From: Saprospiraceae bacterium
GTDB taxonomy: Bacteria > Bacteroidota > Bacteroidia > Chitinophagales > Saprospiraceae
Assembly: GCA_016715105.1 (NCBI GenBank)
Contig: JADKBO010000053.1
Coordinates: forward strand, 1 to 21,039
Length of the DNA stretch: 21,039 bases
Direction: 5' to 3'
Shown: in pieces, positions 1-6,957 of the stretch
Layout of the letters: each line of letters starts with the position of its first letter
Numbering within the stretch: position 1 is the stretch's first letter
Notes under the pieces: generated by a model
What the model was told of the DNA's origin: nothing
The model's input: the letters and a program-made list of their open reading frames with translations, nothing else
Databases searched by the model: none
Translations under genes and position numbers: made by a program

Positions 1-84
1 CTGAGATGAAGTTGAAGCGAGCTACAACCGTTGAATTTACTGCTATTTCGCCTATTTTGTATATACATTGTTAGCGGTTCGGGC
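1..84 (-). repeat. attC-like site A (partial, right half)
   Basis: This is the right half of an imperfect inverted repeat whose partner lies beyond the window. The outer box GTTAGCGGTTCGGGC is at 70-84 and is identical to the box of the next site at 1500-1514. Read in gene orientation (minus), it follows the GDCCVxC gene stop by 13 bases, so it would be the recombination site ending the mercury cassette. The start of that cassette (GTTAGCGGTCAGGC, minus strand, at 1381-1368) closely matches the reverse complement of this box, as expected for an integron cassette. The stem cannot be checked here because its left arm is missing. Confidence 0.55.
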
Positions 85-97
85 TTTTTTTCTTCGG

Positions 98-304
98 TCA
101 GCAACATTTCTCGTCTTGTTGAATTGGTGGACATTTCTCGCTCCCATAACTGCAATAAACACAGCAGTCTCCTTGTTGTGGTTTCAATACAGTTTTGCAG
201 TTTTCGCACTCGTAAAAGTATTGGCAAGCATCTGTCGGCATTGTTTCTTCTTTTTTGTGTCCGCAGTTGGGGCAAGTGATTGTTGATTGCAATTTTATTT
301 CCAT
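98..304 (-). CDS. GDCCVxC-type small cysteine-rich metal-binding protein
   Basis: This is a 68-residue cytoplasmic protein with eleven cysteines and no signal peptide or membrane segment. A CPNC pair (C11, C14) and an ECENC pair (C33, C36) form a zinc-ribbon-like fold, followed by the diagnostic GDCCVYC motif (C47, C48, C51), then C58 and a CC terminus. Proteins with GDCCVxC are known neighbours of mer genes. The ATG lies one base after the merTP stop, so it is the third gene of an arsR-merTP-GDCCVxC operon. A role in binding or handing over Hg(II) or another soft metal in the cytosol is inferred from context. The reaction is not known. No merA reductase is present in the module. Confidence 0.85.
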   Translation of the reverse strand: MEIKLQSTITCPNCGHKKEETMPTDACQYFYECENCKTVLKPQQGDCCVYCSYGSEKCPPIQQDEKCC

Positions 305-305
305 T

Positions 306-905
306 TTATTTTTCCTTTTTGTCTCTTACTGAATATCCTGTTCCGTTAATTGCTGTTTCGATTTCGGCTATGTTAGTTTTTGAGTTGTCAAATTCAACGA
401 TTGCGTTTCCATTCTCGTATGAAGCAGTTGATTTGATTATTCCTGAAAGTTTGTTCACTTCGTGGTTTACGTGTTCTTCGCATCCTGCACAAGTCATTCC
501 GCTGATAGTAAACTCAACGGTCTGTAAATTTGATTTGTCAACTACTATTACTTGTTTTTCTGTCTTAGGGTAGAAAATATGTGCATAGTAAGGAAAGGCA
601 AGCATTACAATTGCGAATGCTGTAACAATTCCTAAAAACTTTTTACTCTGAATGAATTTTGGCTTTTCATCAGTTTCACAATCACAGTCTATTTCCTTTT
701 TCGGTTTTAGTTTTTGATACCAAGCAAAACCAAGAACCAAAATTGTCAAACCAATTAAATACGGTCGGAAAGGTTCAAGCCACGAAAAAGAGGCAGCAAG
801 TCCGCTTGTTCCTGCAATTAGTGCCAAAACTGGTGTAATACAGCATAGAGAAGCAGCGAATGCCGTTAAAATTCCTGCTCCGATTAGTTTATTGTCCTTT
901 TTCAT
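306..905 (-). CDS. merTP: Fused mercuric ion transporter MerTP
   Basis: This is a 199-residue inner-membrane protein. The N-terminal MerT-like part has three hydrophobic segments (about 8-34, 47-63 and 88-110). A vicinal cysteine pair C21-C22 lies in the first segment, and a second pair (C74, C76) lies in the cytoplasmic loop. The C-terminal part (about 128-195) is a heavy-metal-associated domain with GMTCAGC (C139, C142), corresponding to MerP but tethered to the membrane. MerT normally passes Hg(II) from periplasmic MerP to cytosolic thiols, and the fusion combines both steps. Its ATG overlaps the regulator's stop codon by 4 bases, indicating translational coupling. Transport of another thiophilic metal is possible because no mercuric reductase is seen. 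Confidence 0.9.
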   Translation of the reverse strand: MKKDNKLIGAGILTAFAASLCCITPVLALIAGTSGLAASFSWLEPFRPYLIGLTILVLGFAWYQKLKPKKEIDCDCETDEKPKFIQSKKFLGIVTAFAIVMLAFPYYAHIFYPKTEKQVIVVDKSNLQTVEFTISGMTCAGCEEHVNHEVNKLSGIIKSTASYENGNAIVEFDNSKTNIAEIETAINGTGYSVRDKKEK

Positions 906-1276
906 ATTGTCTCCAAAATTTTGTTTTCGTCAAGTATTATGAAAAACGGTTCAAGCAAGTTTTTGTATTCGTTTGTCAGCGAATAGAAAATGGTCTGTGC
1001 TTGCCTTTCTGTTTCAATGAGTTTTCGGTCTTTGAGTTTTCGCAGGTGTTGAGAAACTGCCGAAATGGTCATTCCAAGAACATCACTCAGGTCGCAAACG
1101 CAAAGTTGTTTCTCTTCATAAAGCAGGAACAGGATTTTCAGTCTGACGTTGTTACCCGCCAATTCAAGTCCGTTCGATAAGTAGTCAAACGAGCCGTTGA
1201 GTTCTGCAACTCGGTCTTTACAACGGTTGATTTGTTTAATGTCCGCTTGTTGTCTTATGCAAGAATTGTTTTCCAT
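902..1276 (-). CDS. ArsR/SmtB-family metal-sensing repressor
   Basis: This is a 124-residue winged-helix regulator. The helix-turn-helix runs from about residue 58 to 84. It carries a CVCDLS motif (C59, C61) at the start of the recognition region, the same position as the metal-binding ELCVCDL motif of ArsR/CadC proteins. Two further N-terminal cysteines (C6, C19) could complete a thiolate site. An upstream in-frame ATG at 1294 lies inside the promoter, so the ATG at 1276 is preferred; it sits about five bases after the -7 box. The gene is first in the operon with merTP and the GDCCVxC gene. It probably represses that operon and is released by Hg(II), arsenite or a similar metal. The exact ligand cannot be read from sequence. 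Confidence 0.85.
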   Translation of the reverse strand: MENNSCIRQQADIKQINRCKDRVAELNGSFDYLSNGLELAGNNVRLKILFLLYEEKQLCVCDLSDVLGMTISAVSQHLRKLKDRKLIETERQAQTIFYSLTNEYKNLLEPFFIILDENKILETI

Positions 1277-1311
1277 AAACACAAAGATAGTCAACTTGTT
1301 TATTTAAGCAA
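1275..1311 (-). promoter_or_regulatory. Bacteroidota promoter and likely ArsR operator
   Basis: On the minus strand, TTG (1311-1309), a spacer of 19 bases and TATCTTTG (1289-1282) match the Bacteroidota primary sigma consensus (-33 TTG, -7 TAnnTTTG). The -7 box lies only about five bases from the regulator's ATG, so the transcript would be leaderless or nearly so. A 7-base inverted repeat, ATAAACA (1275-1281) and TGTTTAT (1297-1303), brackets the -7 box and is a good candidate operator for the ArsR protein. The boxes are seen directly; the operator role is inferred. Confidence 0.6.
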
Positions 1312-1338
1312 ATGCTAAAATACAATATTTTAAAAATA

Positions 1339-1366
1339 ACCCGATTTGTTTCTCGGGTCGTTTTAT
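1339..1366. terminator. Hairpin with flanking T/A runs, possible bidirectional terminator
   Basis: ACCCGA (1339-1344) pairs with TCGGGT (1353-1358) around an 8-base loop. TTTTATT follows on the plus strand, and an A-rich stretch precedes it, which reads as T-rich on the minus strand. It sits between the ArsR promoter and attC-like site B. It could stop transcripts coming from module iv before the mer promoter. The stem is only six base pairs, so confidence is modest. Confidence 0.4.
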
Positions 1367-1514
1367 TGCCTGACCGCTAACGGTTTGCGTGTATGAGAAG
1401 TAGCGAATTAAAAAGCATTTCACTTTCAGCTTGGCACTGATTTTTATAAAAGCACAAACCTATGATTTAGCACGAGCCACGCTATTTCTTATACACGCTG
1501 TTAGCGGTTCGGGC
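1366..1514 (-). repeat. attC-like site B
   Basis: This is a 149-base imperfect inverted repeat. Stem arms at 1388-1405 (CGTGTATGAGAAGTAGCG) and 1480-1497 match at 16 of 18 positions when folded. Outer boxes are CTAAC at 1377-1381 within TTGCCTGACCGCTAAC, and GTTAGCGGTTCGGGC at 1500-1514. The gene to its right (minus strand) ends immediately at 1515. The interior block around 1406-1432 (AAAAGCATTTCACTTTCAG) recurs in site C. The box at 1500-1514 matches the start of module iv (3354-3368, GTTAGCGGTCAGGCT on the minus strand) except for two positions. The GTT/AAC core fits attC, although the flanking bases (GTTAGCG) deviate from GTTRRRY. Confidence 0.65.
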
Positions 1515-1733
1515 TTATTTTTTTCCGAGTATTCCGCCCAACTTGTCAGTTAAGCCACCCAATGGGTTTGATGATTTTGCAGAACTGTTATCACCCAGTA
1601 GACTATCTATCTGACTGCCTACTCCGGCAGGTAATTTACTTTTGAGTTGAGATACCACAACATCCACAGCTATTTTAGCCACAGATTCTGACATTCCAGT
1701 TTTGGATGCCACCATTTTTATTATTTCTTTCAT
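1515..1733 (-). CDS. Small helical protein, DUF2267/DUF2780-like
   Basis: This 72-residue protein has an amphipathic helical N-terminal half (1-35), then LPAGVGSQIDSLLGD and a glycine-rich tail ending in GGLTDKLGGILGKK. The LPAGV..QIDSLL segment resembles small DUF2267/DUF2780-type proteins. No enzymatic motif, signal peptide or membrane segment is visible. It lies 48 bases downstream of the dodecin gene and its stop codon abuts attC-like site B, so it is the last gene of module iv. Function is unknown. The family assignment is by pattern only. Confidence 0.6.
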   Translation of the reverse strand: MKEIIKMVASKTGMSESVAKIAVDVVVSQLKSKLPAGVGSQIDSLLGDNSSAKSSNPLGGLTDKLGGILGKK

Positions 1734-1781
1734 AATAGTACTTGGTTTAATTGTTAATTAAATTGTTTAAGCTTGAATAAT

Positions 1782-1985
1782 TTATCTTTTTACCTCAAAA
1801 GTGATTTTGACATTTGTGCGATATTCAACAATCTTTCCGTCTTTAACCACTGCACTTTGCTCTTGTACATAAAGAGAAGCAATGTTTTTAATACTTTTTG
1901 AAGCCTCTTTTACCGCATTGTCTGCGGCATCTTCCCAACTCACTTTTGAGTTAGCAAGAATTTCTACTACTTTTAATACTGCCAT
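1782..1985 (-). CDS. Dodecin, flavin-binding small protein
   Basis: This 67-residue protein matches the length of dodecins and shows their pattern: KVVEILANS.VSWEDAADNAVKEASKSIKNI, then YVQEQSAVVKDGKIVEYRTNVKITFEV. Dodecins assemble into hollow dodecamers that bind flavins (FMN, riboflavin or lumichrome) and are thought to buffer free flavin and limit photo-oxidative damage. The SWEDA tryptophan that stacks on the flavin in known dodecins is W17 here. It is cytoplasmic and sits among genes that fit a stress theme. The ATG at 1985 gives the usual dodecin N terminus. Confidence 0.92.
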   Translation of the reverse strand: MAVLKVVEILANSKVSWEDAADNAVKEASKSIKNIASLYVQEQSAVVKDGKIVEYRTNVKITFEVKR

Positions 1986-2017
1986 AATTTTACTTTTTTT
2001 AATTGTTTATAAATTTA

Positions 2018-2780
2018 TTATTGATAGGTACTTTCTAATACATCTTCAACATCCTCTTGGAATTCGTTTGTAGAGTTAGCTTCTTGTTCTTTAGCGGCTT
2101 TGTTTTCGCAAAACTTACAGAGTTCGCTGATATTTTTCAGTTCTCTTGCATTGGCAACACTTCCCTCAAAAATTTCGGTTGTCGCATCTTTGTTTATTGA
2201 ATGGCAGTCATCAAAGAGATGATATTTGGTGCCGGATTTTGTCCAGTAAACCAAATTGTTACCTGTTAATTCTTCAACTCTTGCTGTTTGCTCTGTATTG
2301 TTCAACCGATGGCGGATTGAAATCTACTCCAGTAATGCCCGCTATAAGTAAAGCCACTCCTGCAATGCCTCCTAAAATTCCTTTTCTTTAATTGTCTAAA
2401 TTTTACTTGTAAGTATACAAAAACGATGAGAGGTAAAGCAATGCTGCACCAGACCTAACTGACTTTGCATAAAAAACAATAATTTGTTTTTCTCTGAAGC
2501 AGGATCCAAGCGATTTGATTTTTTCCAGAGAATTGAGCCTGTCACAGCCAATGCCAAATCGATTACTATCAAAATGATAATCCAGGTCATATTAACTGGT
2601 TGCTTGAACAGCATAGTAATAGCTACAACTTGTACGCCTATAGCGAGCAACCATAGAATACCCGCAATAACACGAAGCTGTGTAGCTTTACCTTTACTTT
2701 CCGCAGTGGGTACGAATGTGCCTGTTACTTGAGAGGTAGGAGAAATATCTCCTCCTACCTTTGTAATTTTTCTTTTCCAT
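2018..2780 (-). pseudogene. Membrane protein with C-terminal Cys/His domain, broken by several frameshifts
   Basis: Open frames on the minus strand join into one plausible protein only if the frame changes several times. The segments are an N-terminal stretch (VGGDISPTSQVTGTFVPT), a two-helix membrane region (frame open to about 2450, ending FFMQSQLG), a further hydrophobic stretch (WCSIALPLIVFV), KGILGGIAGVALLIAG, and a soluble tail at 2305-2018. The tail has YHLFDDCHSINKD and LCKFCENKAAKE, suggesting a Cys/His metal-binding knuckle. Frame changes fall near 2767-2771 (A5 run), 2448-2458, 2381-2385 (A run) and 2296-2300. The intended sequence in the middle is uncertain. Either the gene is decaying or the sequence has base-call errors. 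The function of the intact family is not recognised. Confidence 0.6.
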
Positions 2781-2803
2781 TTTCAAAAATGTTTAGAATT
2801 AAT

Positions 2804-3214
2804 TTAATATTCTAATGCTCTAGGAAGTGTCTTTGCTTCGGCTATCCATTTTTCCACTTCTTTTAAAGAGGGAGTTCTACGGGTTAGTTTTTTCGCTTCG
2901 TTTACTTCTTCCATCTTAACAGTAAGATTTTCTGCATTTCTTTGTGCAAGTTCAGGCACAGTATCAACACCAGCTGCTTCTAGCAGTTCTGCATATTCCT
3001 GTCCTTCACCACTTATCCTGAAAAGGTCAGCCATATTTGCAAATTTGAGGATTTGCTTTTCAGAAATACCACTAGCTTCAGCTAATTCTTTTCTTTGTTT
3101 TTTACTTTTTGAGCCAGCCAAAAGTTTGTCTGTGTTTGTAATCCCGGCATTACGAAGTTTTTCGCCTAAAGCCGGTCCAATTCCTTCAATTTCTTCAATC
3201 TTGTAATTTGCCAT
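2804..3214 (-). CDS. DUF4332 helix-hairpin-helix protein
   Basis: The 136-residue protein begins MANYKIEEIEGIGPALGEKLRNAGI. The IEGIGPALGEKL segment is a helix-hairpin-helix motif, and a second related repeat follows (YAELLEAAGVDTVPELAQRN), as in DUF4332 proteins. HhH motifs usually contact nucleic acid backbones without sequence specificity. The ATG at 3214 is chosen over an in-frame ATG at 3295 because the extra 27 residues are not family-like. It is the first gene of module iv. No promoter of the TAnnTTTG type is obvious upstream. Confidence 0.8.
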   Translation of the reverse strand: MANYKIEEIEGIGPALGEKLRNAGITNTDKLLAGSKSKKQRKELAEASGISEKQILKFANMADLFRISGEGQEYAELLEAAGVDTVPELAQRNAENLTVKMEEVNEAKKLTRRTPSLKEVEKWIAEAKTLPRALEY

Positions 3215-3353
3215 TTTTCTATTTTGTTTAATGTTAATCCTACTCGTGTGGCTTTTCGGTGTCGCCCCGCTTTTGAAATGGTTGCTGGTCTCCATATTTA
3301 TGGACTTCTAATATACTGTTTTATTTTGTTGCATTGTTGAATTACTATTTTTT

Positions 3354-3499
3354 AGCCTGACCGCTAACGGCAAGTATAAGCGTAGTGCGGGATTAAAAGC
3401 ACTTTACTTTCAGTTTACGGATATGTTTGTTAATATTCAATTCTTTCAAATTTATCATTTTAGCCCGCATTACGCTTATACAGTGTTAGCTAATCGCCC
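3354..3499 (-). repeat. attC-like site C
   Basis: This is a 146-base imperfect inverted repeat. Arms GTATAAGCGTAGTGCGGG (3374-3391) and CCCGCATTACGCTTATAC (3464-3481) pair at 17 of 18 positions. The left box AGCCTGACCGCTAAC (3354-3368) is nearly the same as in site B. The right box GTTAGCTAATCGCCC (3485-3499) differs from sites A and B. It shares GTTAGCTAA with the start of the catalase module (minus strand, 6901-6893), which is the module this site would close. The interior AAAAGCACTTTACTTTCAG at about 3395-3413 recurs in site B. Confidence 0.68.
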
Positions 3500-3627
3500 A
3501 TTGTCAATCCGTTTTGTTGAATTCTATAAGCTGCCGCAACCGCAGGTTCTACTGAAAAGGTCGCATCTTCAACTCAAATGCCTTTTACAGCATACAAATG
3601 GACTGTTCTAATTGTTTTGGTTTTCAT
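3490..3627 (-). pseudogene. Possible small ORF remnant running into attC-like site C
   Basis: On the minus strand, ATG at 3627 reads MKTKTIRTVHLYAVKGI, then a TGA, then VEDATFSVEPAVAAAYRIQQNGLTMGD and a TAG formed by the outer box of site C. Downstream of the internal stop the frame stays open and has ordinary composition. A 45-residue protein with one nonsense change is therefore conceivable, but nothing is recognised. The ATG lies 30 bases after the HPF-like gene. Chance is a real alternative. Confidence 0.25.
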
Positions 3628-3656
3628 GATTTTTATTTAAAATAGTTCTCTACTGT

Positions 3657-3965
3657 CTAATTACTTTTTTCCAATTGTCTGCGTAACTTTTCTTCCACAC
3701 TTGTGAACAGTTTATGGAAATCATCTCCATATTCAGAAGCAAAAGGATCGTTACCTGGAATGCCAAGGCGGATGCTTACCTGTTTTTGTTCTGTAGATTT
3801 TTCTTTTTTGTTTTCCAGATAAACATCTACCCATTCGATTTTGTCGTAATGACGAGCCAAGCGACTGATACTTTTTCGGATAGTGTTTTTTATATTTTCA
3901 TCAATATCAATATCTGCTGCTTGAATATTTAATATAATTCCTGTTAGTTTTTCTGAGTATTTCAT
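3657..3965 (-). CDS. HPF/RaiA-like ribosome-associated protein
   Basis: The 102-residue protein has the layout of the HPF/RaiA family. It has an N-terminal beta strand (GIILNIQAADIDID), a long basic helix (IKNTIRKSISRLARHYDKI), strands VDVYLENK and VSIRLGIPGND, and a final helix (FHKLFTSVEEKLRRQLEK). Family members bind the 30S decoding centre and silence ribosomes in stationary phase or stress. This is a divergent short form without the long C-terminal dimerisation domain. It follows the DoxX gene by 20 bases, making it fourth in the katA-SDR-DoxX-HPF set. A stress role agrees with catalase in the same module. Confidence 0.75.
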   Translation of the reverse strand: MKYSEKLTGIILNIQAADIDIDENIKNTIRKSISRLARHYDKIEWVDVYLENKKEKSTEQKQVSIRLGIPGNDPFASEYGDDFHKLFTSVEEKLRRQLEKSN

Positions 3966-3985
3966 ATTTATTTGTTTTAAAAAAG

Positions 3986-4450
3986 TTATAGTGAATGGTT
4001 TTTATTAATTCTTTTCTTGAAGAAATAATCATCTAATGAAAACCGCCCAGCACCTGTAAAAGTCAATGCTATAAAAGGCAATAGATATAGAAAGCGTAGT
4101 TCTAAGACTTCAAAACCATCTTTTATGATAAGAGCATGAAAAATAAAAATCGTGATAAAATTTACAGTAAGTACTAAAGAAGCAAAACGAGAGAAGAATC
4201 CTAAAAGCAACAGAATTGCATAAACGTCTTCTGCAAAGGCAGCCATATAAAAGGACAGGCTGGCTCCTATACCTATAGGATCCATAAACTGGATTTCCTG
4301 ACCACTTAAAATGACAGAGAGTTTTTCTGCACCGTGACCATAGAGAAGTACTAAACCTAAAGTCAATCTAAAAATCAGCAAACCAATATCATTGGTTGTT
4401 TTGCTGTTTTTGAACAGGATTTTTTTATTGAGTTCTTCATAATGGTTCAT
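3986..4450 (-). CDS. DoxX-family membrane protein
   Basis: This 154-residue protein has four hydrophobic segments (about 24-44, 65-88, 90-112 and 118-136). It carries the DoxX-like start (LLIFRLTLGLVLLYGHGAEKL) and the AFAEDVYAILLLLGFFSRFAS segment typical of this family of small integral membrane proteins. DoxX proteins occur with quinone- or thiol-linked redox functions, but their chemistry is generally unassigned. It lies between the dehydrogenase and the HPF-like gene on the same strand and probably belongs to the same transcript. It should sit in the inner membrane. Confidence 0.85.
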   Translation of the reverse strand: MNHYEELNKKILFKNSKTTNDIGLLIFRLTLGLVLLYGHGAEKLSVILSGQEIQFMDPIGIGASLSFYMAAFAEDVYAILLLLGFFSRFASLVLTVNFITIFIFHALIIKDGFEVLELRFLYLLPFIALTFTGAGRFSLDDYFFKKRINKNHSL

Positions 4451-4503
4451 ATTTAATTAGTAATTATTAAAGCTACGGGATTTTTTGCTGATTTATCCGT
4501 TTG

Positions 4504-5286
4504 TTATCTATACACCAATCCACCATCGGAAATAATGGCCTGGCCCGTGATATAATCGGATGCCGGACTGGCAAGAAAAGAAACCAAATTACCCACATCT
4601 TCAGGTGTCTGTGCTCTGCCGAGTGCAATTCCTTCTACGTATTTGTCATAGGTAGCTCCTATTTTAGCACCGGTTATTTCAGACATTTTCTTATCAATTT
4701 CAACCCACATATCAGTTCCAACAATTCCCGGACAATAGGCATTTACAGTAATTCCGTCACCTGCCAGTTCTTTTGCCGCAGCTTGGGTAAGGCCTCTAAC
4801 TGCAAATTTTGTAGCACTGTAAATTCCCAACAGTGCAAAACCATCATGTCCTGCTATGGATGCTGCATTAATGATTTTTCCTTTTTGTTTGCGTTCCTTA
4901 AATTTTTTGGCCGCTGCCTGAATCCCCCATAGCACCCCCTCAATATTCACTTTAAGAATCTTATCCGCATCTTCCGGCTTAATTTCCAAAATGGATGCGA
5001 TATTGGCGATACCTGCATTATTCACGATGATATCAAAACCACCCAATTCTCTTTCAGTGCGGTCCACGGCTGCAAAAAGTTCGGATTGTTTAGAGATGTC
5101 CGCTCTGATAGTGATGGCTTTTCTGCCCAATTGGCGAACTTCCTCAGCCACCGAATTCATCTTTTCTTCATTCAAATCTAAAATAGCAATTGCGGCCCCA
5201 TCTTTTGCCAACTTTAGGGCTATGGCTCTTCCTATTCCTTGTCCAGCTCCTGTAATTAGAGCTACTTTGTTTTCAATAGTTTCCAT
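4504..5286 (-). CDS. Short-chain dehydrogenase, acetoin/diacetyl reductase-like
   Basis: This is a complete 260-residue classical SDR. The Rossmann motif TGAGQGIG is at 12-19, the NNAG structural motif at 89-92, and the catalytic S143, Y156 and K160 are in the usual spacing (S-x12-Y-x3-K). The segment CPGIVGTDMWVEIDKKM and the C terminus YITGQAIISDGGLVYR resemble acetoin reductases/2,3-butanediol dehydrogenases (BudC/ButA type). Asp37 at the end of strand 2 (ILDLNEE) suggests NAD(H) rather than NADP(H). It is cytoplasmic. The substrate is not certain: many SDRs of this subgroup act on other small ketones or polyols. It is second in the catalase module. Confidence 0.88.
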   Translation of the reverse strand: METIENKVALITGAGQGIGRAIALKLAKDGAAIAILDLNEEKMNSVAEEVRQLGRKAITIRADISKQSELFAAVDRTERELGGFDIIVNNAGIANIASILEIKPEDADKILKVNIEGVLWGIQAAAKKFKERKQKGKIINAASIAGHDGFALLGIYSATKFAVRGLTQAAAKELAGDGITVNAYCPGIVGTDMWVEIDKKMSEITGAKIGATYDKYVEGIALGRAQTPEDVGNLVSFLASPASDYITGQAIISDGGLVYR

Positions 5287-5376
5287 GTTATGTGTTTTTC
5301 AATGATTAAAATAATTTTCCACCTTATTGGTCCTTACAAATTGATTTGACAACAACGATCAATAAAACTTCAATTT

Positions 5377-6753
5377 CTATTTTTTTAGGATGTCGTCAAT
5401 ATTTAGTCCCAAAGCTTTTGCTACCCCGGTTCCATATTCAGGATCTGCTTTGTAGCAATTTTGGATATGCCTTTCCTGAATAAAGACAGCTGCTCCTCCA
5501 ACTTCTGCTGCGGTGTTTTTAAACAAAACATTTCGTTGCTCTTTAGACATAATTCTAAACAGATTACCCGGTTGGGTGTAATAATCACTATCATCTTCTC
5601 TAAAATCGTGATGATCGGCATTCCCTTCCAAACCAAGGGCAGGTTCTGTATATTCCTTTTGTTCTTCCCATTGGTTATAACTATTCGGAAAATAATGTAA
5701 AGTATCGCCTTCGTTGCCATCCACACGCATGGCTCCATCTCTTGACGAGTTGTGGAAGGGACACTTTGGTTTGTTTACCGGAATTTGATAATGGTTTACT
5801 CCCAATCTGTACCGCTGTGCATCACCATACGAAAATAATCTACCTTGCAACATTTTGTCGGGTGAGAAGCCTATTCCCGGAACTACATTTGCGGGGTTGA
5901 AGGCTGCTTGTTCCACATCGGAAAAATAGTTTTCAGGATTTCTGTTCAATTGAAATTCTCCTACCTCTATCAACGGATAATCACCATGAGGCCATACTTT
6001 AGTAAGATCAAAAGGGTTGAATGGGCAGTTTTTAGCTTGGTCCTCGGTCATGACCTGAATTTTCATAGCCCATTTTGGGAAATTTCCTTTTTCAATGGCA
6101 TCATACAAATCTCTTTGGTGGCTTTCCCGATCTTTTGCAATGATTGCACCGGCTTCCTCATTAGTTAAGTTTTCAATACCTTGTTGGGTTTTAAAGTGGA
6201 ATTTTACCCAAACCCTTTTATTGTCTTTATTGATCAAACTAAATGTATGACTGCCATAGCCGTTCATATTCCTATAAGATTTTGGGATACCTCTTTCACT
6301 CATCGTGATGGTGATTTGATGTAAAGCTTCAGGAAGCAATGTCCAAAAATCCCAATTATGGTTAGCACTTCTCAGGTTTGTTTTTGGATCTCTTTTTACG
6401 GCTTTATTTAGGTCGGGGAAACGATAGGGGTCACGAAGAAAAAATACGGGAGTATTGTTTCCGACCAAATCCCAATTACCTTCTTCGGTATAGAACTTCA
6501 TGGCAAAACCTCGGATATCCCTTTCGGCATCGGCAGCTCCACGTTCGCCAGCAACCGTAGAAAAGCGAACGAACATAGGCGTTTCATTTCCGATTTCAGA
6601 AAATATTTTTGCTTTTGTATATCTTGAAATATCGTGTATTACTTTGAACGTTCCAAAAGCACCCGAGCCTTTGGCGTGCATTCTTCTTTCGGGAATAACC
6701 TCCCTGTCGAAATGTGCTAATTTTTCTAAAAACCAAAAGTCTTCCAATAGCAT
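5377..6753 (-). CDS. katA: Haem catalase (N terminus displaced by a frameshift; full gene 5377-6845)
   Basis: This is a monofunctional small-subunit catalase, decomposing hydrogen peroxide to water and oxygen. The uninterrupted frame gives 458 residues with distal His (H26 in RRMHAKGSGAFG), distal Asn (GNNTPVFFLRDP, about 99) and the proximal haem Tyr (RLFSYGDAQRYR, Y309). The frame starts abnormally at MLLEDFWFLEKLAHF. The missing N terminus is present upstream in another frame from ATG 6845: MDNSEKKKLNSV followed by GRPIAENQNAKTAGK. One extra A after that Lys codon (A3 run at 6762-6764 instead of A4) would restore AGKRGPMLLEDFW, the family sequence, and give 489 residues, a normal length. 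The frameshift is either a base-call error or real. All catalytic residues lie in the intact part. It is first gene of its module. Confidence 0.9.
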   Translation of the reverse strand: MLLEDFWFLEKLAHFDREVIPERRMHAKGSGAFGTFKVIHDISRYTKAKIFSEIGNETPMFVRFSTVAGERGAADAERDIRGFAMKFYTEEGNWDLVGNNTPVFFLRDPYRFPDLNKAVKRDPKTNLRSANHNWDFWTLLPEALHQITITMSERGIPKSYRNMNGYGSHTFSLINKDNKRVWVKFHFKTQQGIENLTNEEAGAIIAKDRESHQRDLYDAIEKGNFPKWAMKIQVMTEDQAKNCPFNPFDLTKVWPHGDYPLIEVGEFQLNRNPENYFSDVEQAAFNPANVVPGIGFSPDKMLQGRLFSYGDAQRYRLGVNHYQIPVNKPKCPFHNSSRDGAMRVDGNEGDTLHYFPNSYNQWEEQKEYTEPALGLEGNADHHDFREDDSDYYTQPGNLFRIMSKEQRNVLFKNTAAEVGGAAVFIQERHIQNCYKADPEYGTGVAKALGLNIDDILKK

Positions 6754-6887
6754 TGGGCCTCTTTGCCAGCAGTTTTTGCATTTTGATTTTCGGCAATCGG
6801 CCTGCCAGACACCGAGTTGAGTTTTTTCTTTTCTGAATTGTCCATAATTTTAATTTTTAATTGTTTTATTATTTTGGGTGTTTGTTT

Positions 6888-6957
6888 GGGTGTTAGCTAA
6901 CGGTTTCGCATATGCGTCGTTCCGACCTTTTGGGAGGAATGAACGTATATGCATTGT
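6888..6957 (-). repeat. attC-like site D, left part (continues at 8821-8830 beyond the intron)
   Basis: With the intron removed, this is a compact site of about 80 bases. Its left box is GGGTGTTAGCTAAC (6888-6901). Stem arms GCATATGCGTCGTTCC (about 6908-6923) and GGAATGAACGTATATGC (6936-6952) pair with one unpaired base, like the extrahelical bases of attC. The right box is rebuilt across the intron as TTGT (6954-6957) joined to TAGGCACAGG (8821-8830). Read from the minus strand this gives GTGCCTAAC, a canonical RYYYAAC box. It matches the start of the nitrilase module (GTTAGGCACAAGC, minus strand 9813-9801), which it would close. Confidence 0.72.

Noticed and set aside
2733..2760. Strong palindrome GGTAGGAG...CTCCTACC as a terminator
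   Set aside because: It lies inside the likely start of the broken membrane-protein gene (VGGDISPTS) and is not followed by a usable T run in gene direction beyond chance AT richness.
4501..4932. Long plus-strand open frame opposite the SDR gene
   Set aside because: It is an antisense shadow of a clearly conserved dehydrogenase and has no domain-like sequence.
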